From Progne subis subis (Eukaryota; Chordata; Aves; Passeriformes; Hirundinidae): a stretch of DNA of 64,000 nucleotides. Below are positions 60,006-64,000 of this stretch, one piece after another. The notes beneath the pieces are model-generated. The model saw only the letters and a list, made by a program, of their open reading frames with translations, was not told where the DNA came from and ran no database searches. The stretch is from NCBI GenBank assembly GCA_022316685.1, contig JAKJHU010000039.1, positions 4,588,001 through 4,652,000 of the forward strand, read 5' to 3'. The translations under genes and the position numbers were made by a program. Positions within the stretch are counted from its first letter, which is position 1; each line of letters begins with the position of its first letter.

Positions 60006-60054
60006 TTTTTTTTTTTTTTTTTTTTTTTCTTTTTTTCTTTTTTTTCTTTTTTTT
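60006..60054. repeat. T-rich tract with single C interruptions
   Basis: About 49 bp of pure pyrimidine, nearly all T, with isolated C. It is a simple repeat and creates a Phe-rich open frame at 59870-60085. Confidence 0.93.
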
Positions 60055-62974
60055 CCCAAAAAACAAAAACACAGAGGCATTTTAAAGGGCTACAGTAGTG
60101 AGTAGTGAGTGTTAGGATTCCACACAGCAGATTTTGATACTTCTTTCCAGCCAGTTATGAAAGTTCCAGTCAGCAGAGCCAAACTTCTTAAAACATAGGG
60201 GTTTTTTTCATAAATGGTGTACTTGTAAATGTCTGCTAAAATAGACCCAAAAATAACTCTACCCAGTTTTATGATTCCTGTCCTATTTCCAAGATACGAG
60301 ATAAGAAAGAACTGCTTCTAGCTCTGGCTGGATTTTGCCTAGATTCCTGTGGCCATAAGAATCAGAAAGTACTTATGCTAAAGTCAGATTCCTGCACTAG
60401 AGAGAAATGGTGTTGCTCCAGGAGCCATTCAATTTTTTCCACTGGCCTGCCTAGTCTATGAACTGCTAAGTTTTTCCCTTAGTTAAGAGTTTTAAAACCT
60501 GGCACACAGTTTAGTGTGTGCAGACTCTTTTATCTACTATTTTTATATGTTATATAGTATATTAGCAAGTATCTGTAGAGTAAGAGATTCATGACTTCCC
60601 AGGAGAATGAGATTAGGCAGTCTACAGTAATCTTACTCACAGATTCCCTCTGTGACCAGGAATGGCTCCTTCCATCTCCACTCTCAGAGTATCTCGAATT
60701 CCATATGTCAGCCAAGCCTTAGCACATTTCCAGATTTCCTGTCCGTCTTCAGCACAAGAGGTAAGGGAAAGTAATTTCATGAGAATGCTTGGAAAGGGGG
60801 TAGTTACAAAATTCTAAATCCCTTGAAAAAATCTTCCTATATCTATGATGTTCTGATATGGAAGTAATGACATATTTAGGCTGGTCTAAGTACTAAGTAT
60901 CCTAGACCACCTTACAGCCTCAGACTTCCTTCCAAAGCAAGAAGAGGAACTCTTCTTGGTAGCAACTCTAATGAAGACAGGTCCATTCAGAGAACACATC
61001 CAGTTCTGACAGCCCATAAATATTTCTCTACCCTGTCTGCAGTGGTTATTTATTTTGGGCTGTAGATACTTCCCTGTAACTATGTGTGTTTTAAAATAGG
61101 ACCTCCTCCGTATCAATATAGCAACTACACAGGCAAAATGACAAATACTTTGTCATCAACAAAGCTGTTTTTCAGAGGAGGAGAAGTAAGAGACTTCTCC
61201 TATACTTTGCATAAGACTAAATGCCAGTTGCCATGTGCTTTTGCCACATACCTTTTGGAGGGGTGGTGTCATGCTGGTGACATTCTCTGAATCTACTGGC
61301 AGAGTTGGGTGACAGAAAAGACGGCGTAAGCTGTCCACCACAGACCAGGAAATACTCCAGAAGCCATGTTTCTCATAGTTGTGAAGGCCTGGTCAAGTAT
61401 TTACTTATGGTCCTCTGCGTATGAGTGGGGAAAGGAGATGTAAAAAGGAAAATAATTCCTTCTTTGGAATTACCAACTCCATTCAAAGACAAATGATCAA
61501 AAATCAAGCCAGCAGTTCCCAATCATAGTTTCAGGAGAAATACAGCCCCAAATTTCTTTAATTTAGAAAGTGTGCTTAATACTTGTGTGGCTCTGGGTAA
61601 GGGGACATAAGTTCTGAAACGTGTATGTCAGGCAGCTGAGCACCACAAGAATCTCAAGAAACTGAGACACCTCCGCTCCCTTCCTGGCCCCCCTGTATTC
61701 TCCTGGGACCCTGAAAAGGGGAGAGTTTAAGGACAGAGCTCTTCATTGATACAGTGACTGGGACATATACATCATCTTGCAAAGATGATGATAAGGAACC
61801 TTGCAGGACATTTTTCAGTCACTGCAAACTGTTCTGCAGACCTAAACATGACAGTGTGAAGCAGAGTTCAGCAAACAATTCTGATTTAGTCTTCCTGTAT
61901 TACAATGCCAAACATTATTTGTGATCCTTCGAAACACAGAATTAATTGCAAGAACCATTAAAATTGCAAGGACAGACTTCAAACCACCGTTGTTGTACAA
62001 ATACCACATATATTAATTATTTATTTTGTCTGATGATTGCTTTTAGTGTGATGAAAAGCCATAGCAGATACCAGCTGAGAGTCAAAGAATGTGGAAAATA
62101 TGTATTAAGTAATCTAGGCAGTTCAGAAATCTCTCTTTCTTTTCTAAAGCTACAAAAATTTTCTGAAAACTTGTGGTTGAGCTGCGAAAGTGACACCAGA
62201 AGAGGTAATGGCAGTTACAGAACGCTGCTGTTTCTGTGTATTCTAGAAGGACTTCAATTTGAACCTCAAAGCTGTTTAATTGACTGTGCATAATATCCAT
62301 CTATCTTCCAGTTGCTTGCCTGTAATGTCCCTAGCTACAAATAATTTTGACATGCAGTAATAAGCCACATATTACTGTTGCAAACAGATATATCCAGATT
62401 AACACAGAACATGAAACACTACTTTTATACTGCACAACCTGCTTTCATGTTTCCTGGTGTGGCCTGTTTATGCTTGTTAGAAGCACTTTTTAATGGGAAC
62501 TTAGAGAACTGGATATTACATTCTTCTTTTAAAGCATGTCTTTTGGACTTAACAGCAAGAAATTCTGGGGCTTATTGATTTGGGATTGTGGAAACTAGTC
62601 TAATTGTGTCTTGGTGTCTATAAGCCACCAATAGTGGTGAAAAGATGAAATTTAGGAATACATCAGATGAAGCATTTCCACTAGACATAAGCAAATTTTG
62701 TTCAACATAGATAAATCTTAAGAACGGCTGCAGAAATTGATTCATAAAATAGCCTATAAAGTGTAGAAACCTTTTAACAGGAGGAAGCCAGAAAAATCTC
62801 AAACCTCTGAGTTATTATACTTGATGAAGTACAAACAACTCTATAAAATCCTCATTGAAGTCAGGCTCCAGGGTTCTCAAACTCATAGTATCACAGTCTT
62901 ATAATGTGTTAGATGTGAGATCCTTTACTTTACCCTTACTTCCATGTTCTTACAATACAAGAGCAATCCCACTC

Positions 62975-62975
<1 letters not shown>

Positions 62976-63005
<30 letters not shown>
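62976..63005. repeat. A30 homopolymer
   Basis: Uninterrupted run of 30 A. No recognisable source element was seen next to it. Confidence 0.95.
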
Positions 63006-63008
<3 letters not shown>

Positions 63009-64000
63009 CCTATAATACACCTAAGTACTTTTAAGAAATATTGTACAAAGTTAAAAGATTAAAGCTGAAAAGGAGATATTTATTTGCTACAGGGTTGGTA
63101 GCTGGCTAAATGCCATGCACTCAATCATGCATGATTTGAGAAATAAGATCCCAATTCTGAGAAATACTCATCCTCTGCATCCACTTGTCTCTAAAGCATT
63201 CTGCTATGGACCTATGCCACATTTATGGAAGTACACTGAGGGCAATGAAAAGCAGGCACTCAGATTCTAGAGTTCCATACAAAAAGGAAACAAATACACT
63301 GAAAAGATACACTTTTACAACCCTCAAGCTCTGCACGACTGCAGGTTCTTGGCTTCTACAAGTTTTGCTGGAAACAAATTCCACTTCACTGCTCAGTAAA
63401 ACTGAAAGGAAATTGAAGAGCTAAGTGAATACGGAAGCACTTTTTCTGAAGTTCTTATCTAAGAAGCAGCATTCACAGCTGAAATGTTCTGTGAACAAAA
63501 CTTCTGCTTGGATACAACTTTTCTTATAGCTAATGCATCTGTTCTACTTTTTATATTTCTCAGCATGGATATATGTGGAGTAATAAGTTTACACCTGTTC
63601 CTGAGAAACTTGGCTTCTGATATCTGAAGAAAATCTGTTCTAGAGAAAGAAGAGAAAATCTAAAGAGCTGGAAAGAGTTTCTTCACTGTTTACTTTTCTC
63701 CCTCTTTATAATTTCCTTGGAGTTGATTGTATTAATAGAAAAATGGAGAACATGCACAGGGAAATTAATTTGCTTGTGTTGTTCACAAAATTTAGATGAC
63801 TTGTTTGTGTTTTACAGTCAGCATATGAACCCTAAGCAACACTTGAGCCAATACTGAGCTCTGCAGGGGCAATAAAACACTTCTCAGTTATCCTTGAAGA
63901 TCCGAAAGAGACTGCTCACACTGTGAACAAGTTTGACAGCAGAGATAAAATAGACACAGTTAGTAGCTGGGAACCTGAGGTCTGTGCTAATGATATGTCA

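Larger units (their letters stand above)
56864..64000. other. Non-coding stretch to window end
   Basis: About 7.1 kb of AT-rich unique sequence. It holds a T-rich tract (60006-60054) and an A30 run (62976-63005). Open frames are short (the longest is 115 codons at 61946-62293) and lack a recognisable domain. Confidence 0.55.

Noticed and set aside
1..64000. CRISPR array, operon or bacterial-type genes
   Set aside because: There are no regularly spaced repeats with unique spacers. The CR1 and ERV content shows vertebrate nuclear DNA.

Overview
The window looks like AT-rich, non-coding bird nuclear DNA, most likely from a passerine. It contains CR1 LINE fragments with their typical 3' ends, many solo LTRs of avian ERV types, and long runs of unique sequence with only short chance reading frames. 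I recognise no host protein-coding exon, tRNA, rRNA or other RNA gene. The host part is probably a gene desert or a very large intron.

The main feature is a complete, very young endogenous retrovirus on the minus strand at 50366-56858. It has two LTRs of 655 and 654 bp that differ by one inserted A and no substitutions by eye. It is flanked by a perfect 5-bp target duplication (GATGT). It has a Lys-type primer site and two uninterrupted reading frames, gag and pol. Pol carries protease, reverse transcriptase, RNase H and integrase with every catalytic residue I looked for. There is no env and no visible dUTPase. Gag and pol share one frame and are separated by a single UAG, followed after 8 nt by a 7-bp stem-loop. 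This is the layout of stop-codon readthrough in gammaretroviruses. Gag has no zinc knuckle but has several hydrophobic, probably membrane-spanning segments. The 5-bp duplication, the RT type and the missing CCHC box suggest an ERV-L-like (class III) element living as an intracellular retrotransposon.

The rest, from left to right: a degraded LTR (about 2415-2919); an ERVL-type solo LTR (4102-4695); a CR1 scrap (4901-4990); a perfect (AGAGG)30 array (8336-8485); a 43-bp tandem duplication (17656-17741); another old LTR (about 19221-19794); a 38-bp-arm hairpin (20616-20705); a solo LTR with a 6-bp duplication (21359-22031); a CR1 copy split by a second solo LTR (22203-23868); a second pentanucleotide array (27251-27395) and a (TTA)24 array (27682-27753); a solo LTR of the same family as the CR1-splitting one (36496-37203); a reversed CR1 (38299-38775); a solo LTR related to the first one (46661-47251); two CR1 scraps (49208-49432 and 50035-50285); the provirus; and about 7 kb of plain sequence.

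How the parts work together is clear only inside the provirus. The LTRs supply promoter and poly(A) signals, Lys-type tRNA would prime reverse transcription, Gag would build the particle, and readthrough would supply a minority of Gag-Pol enzymes.
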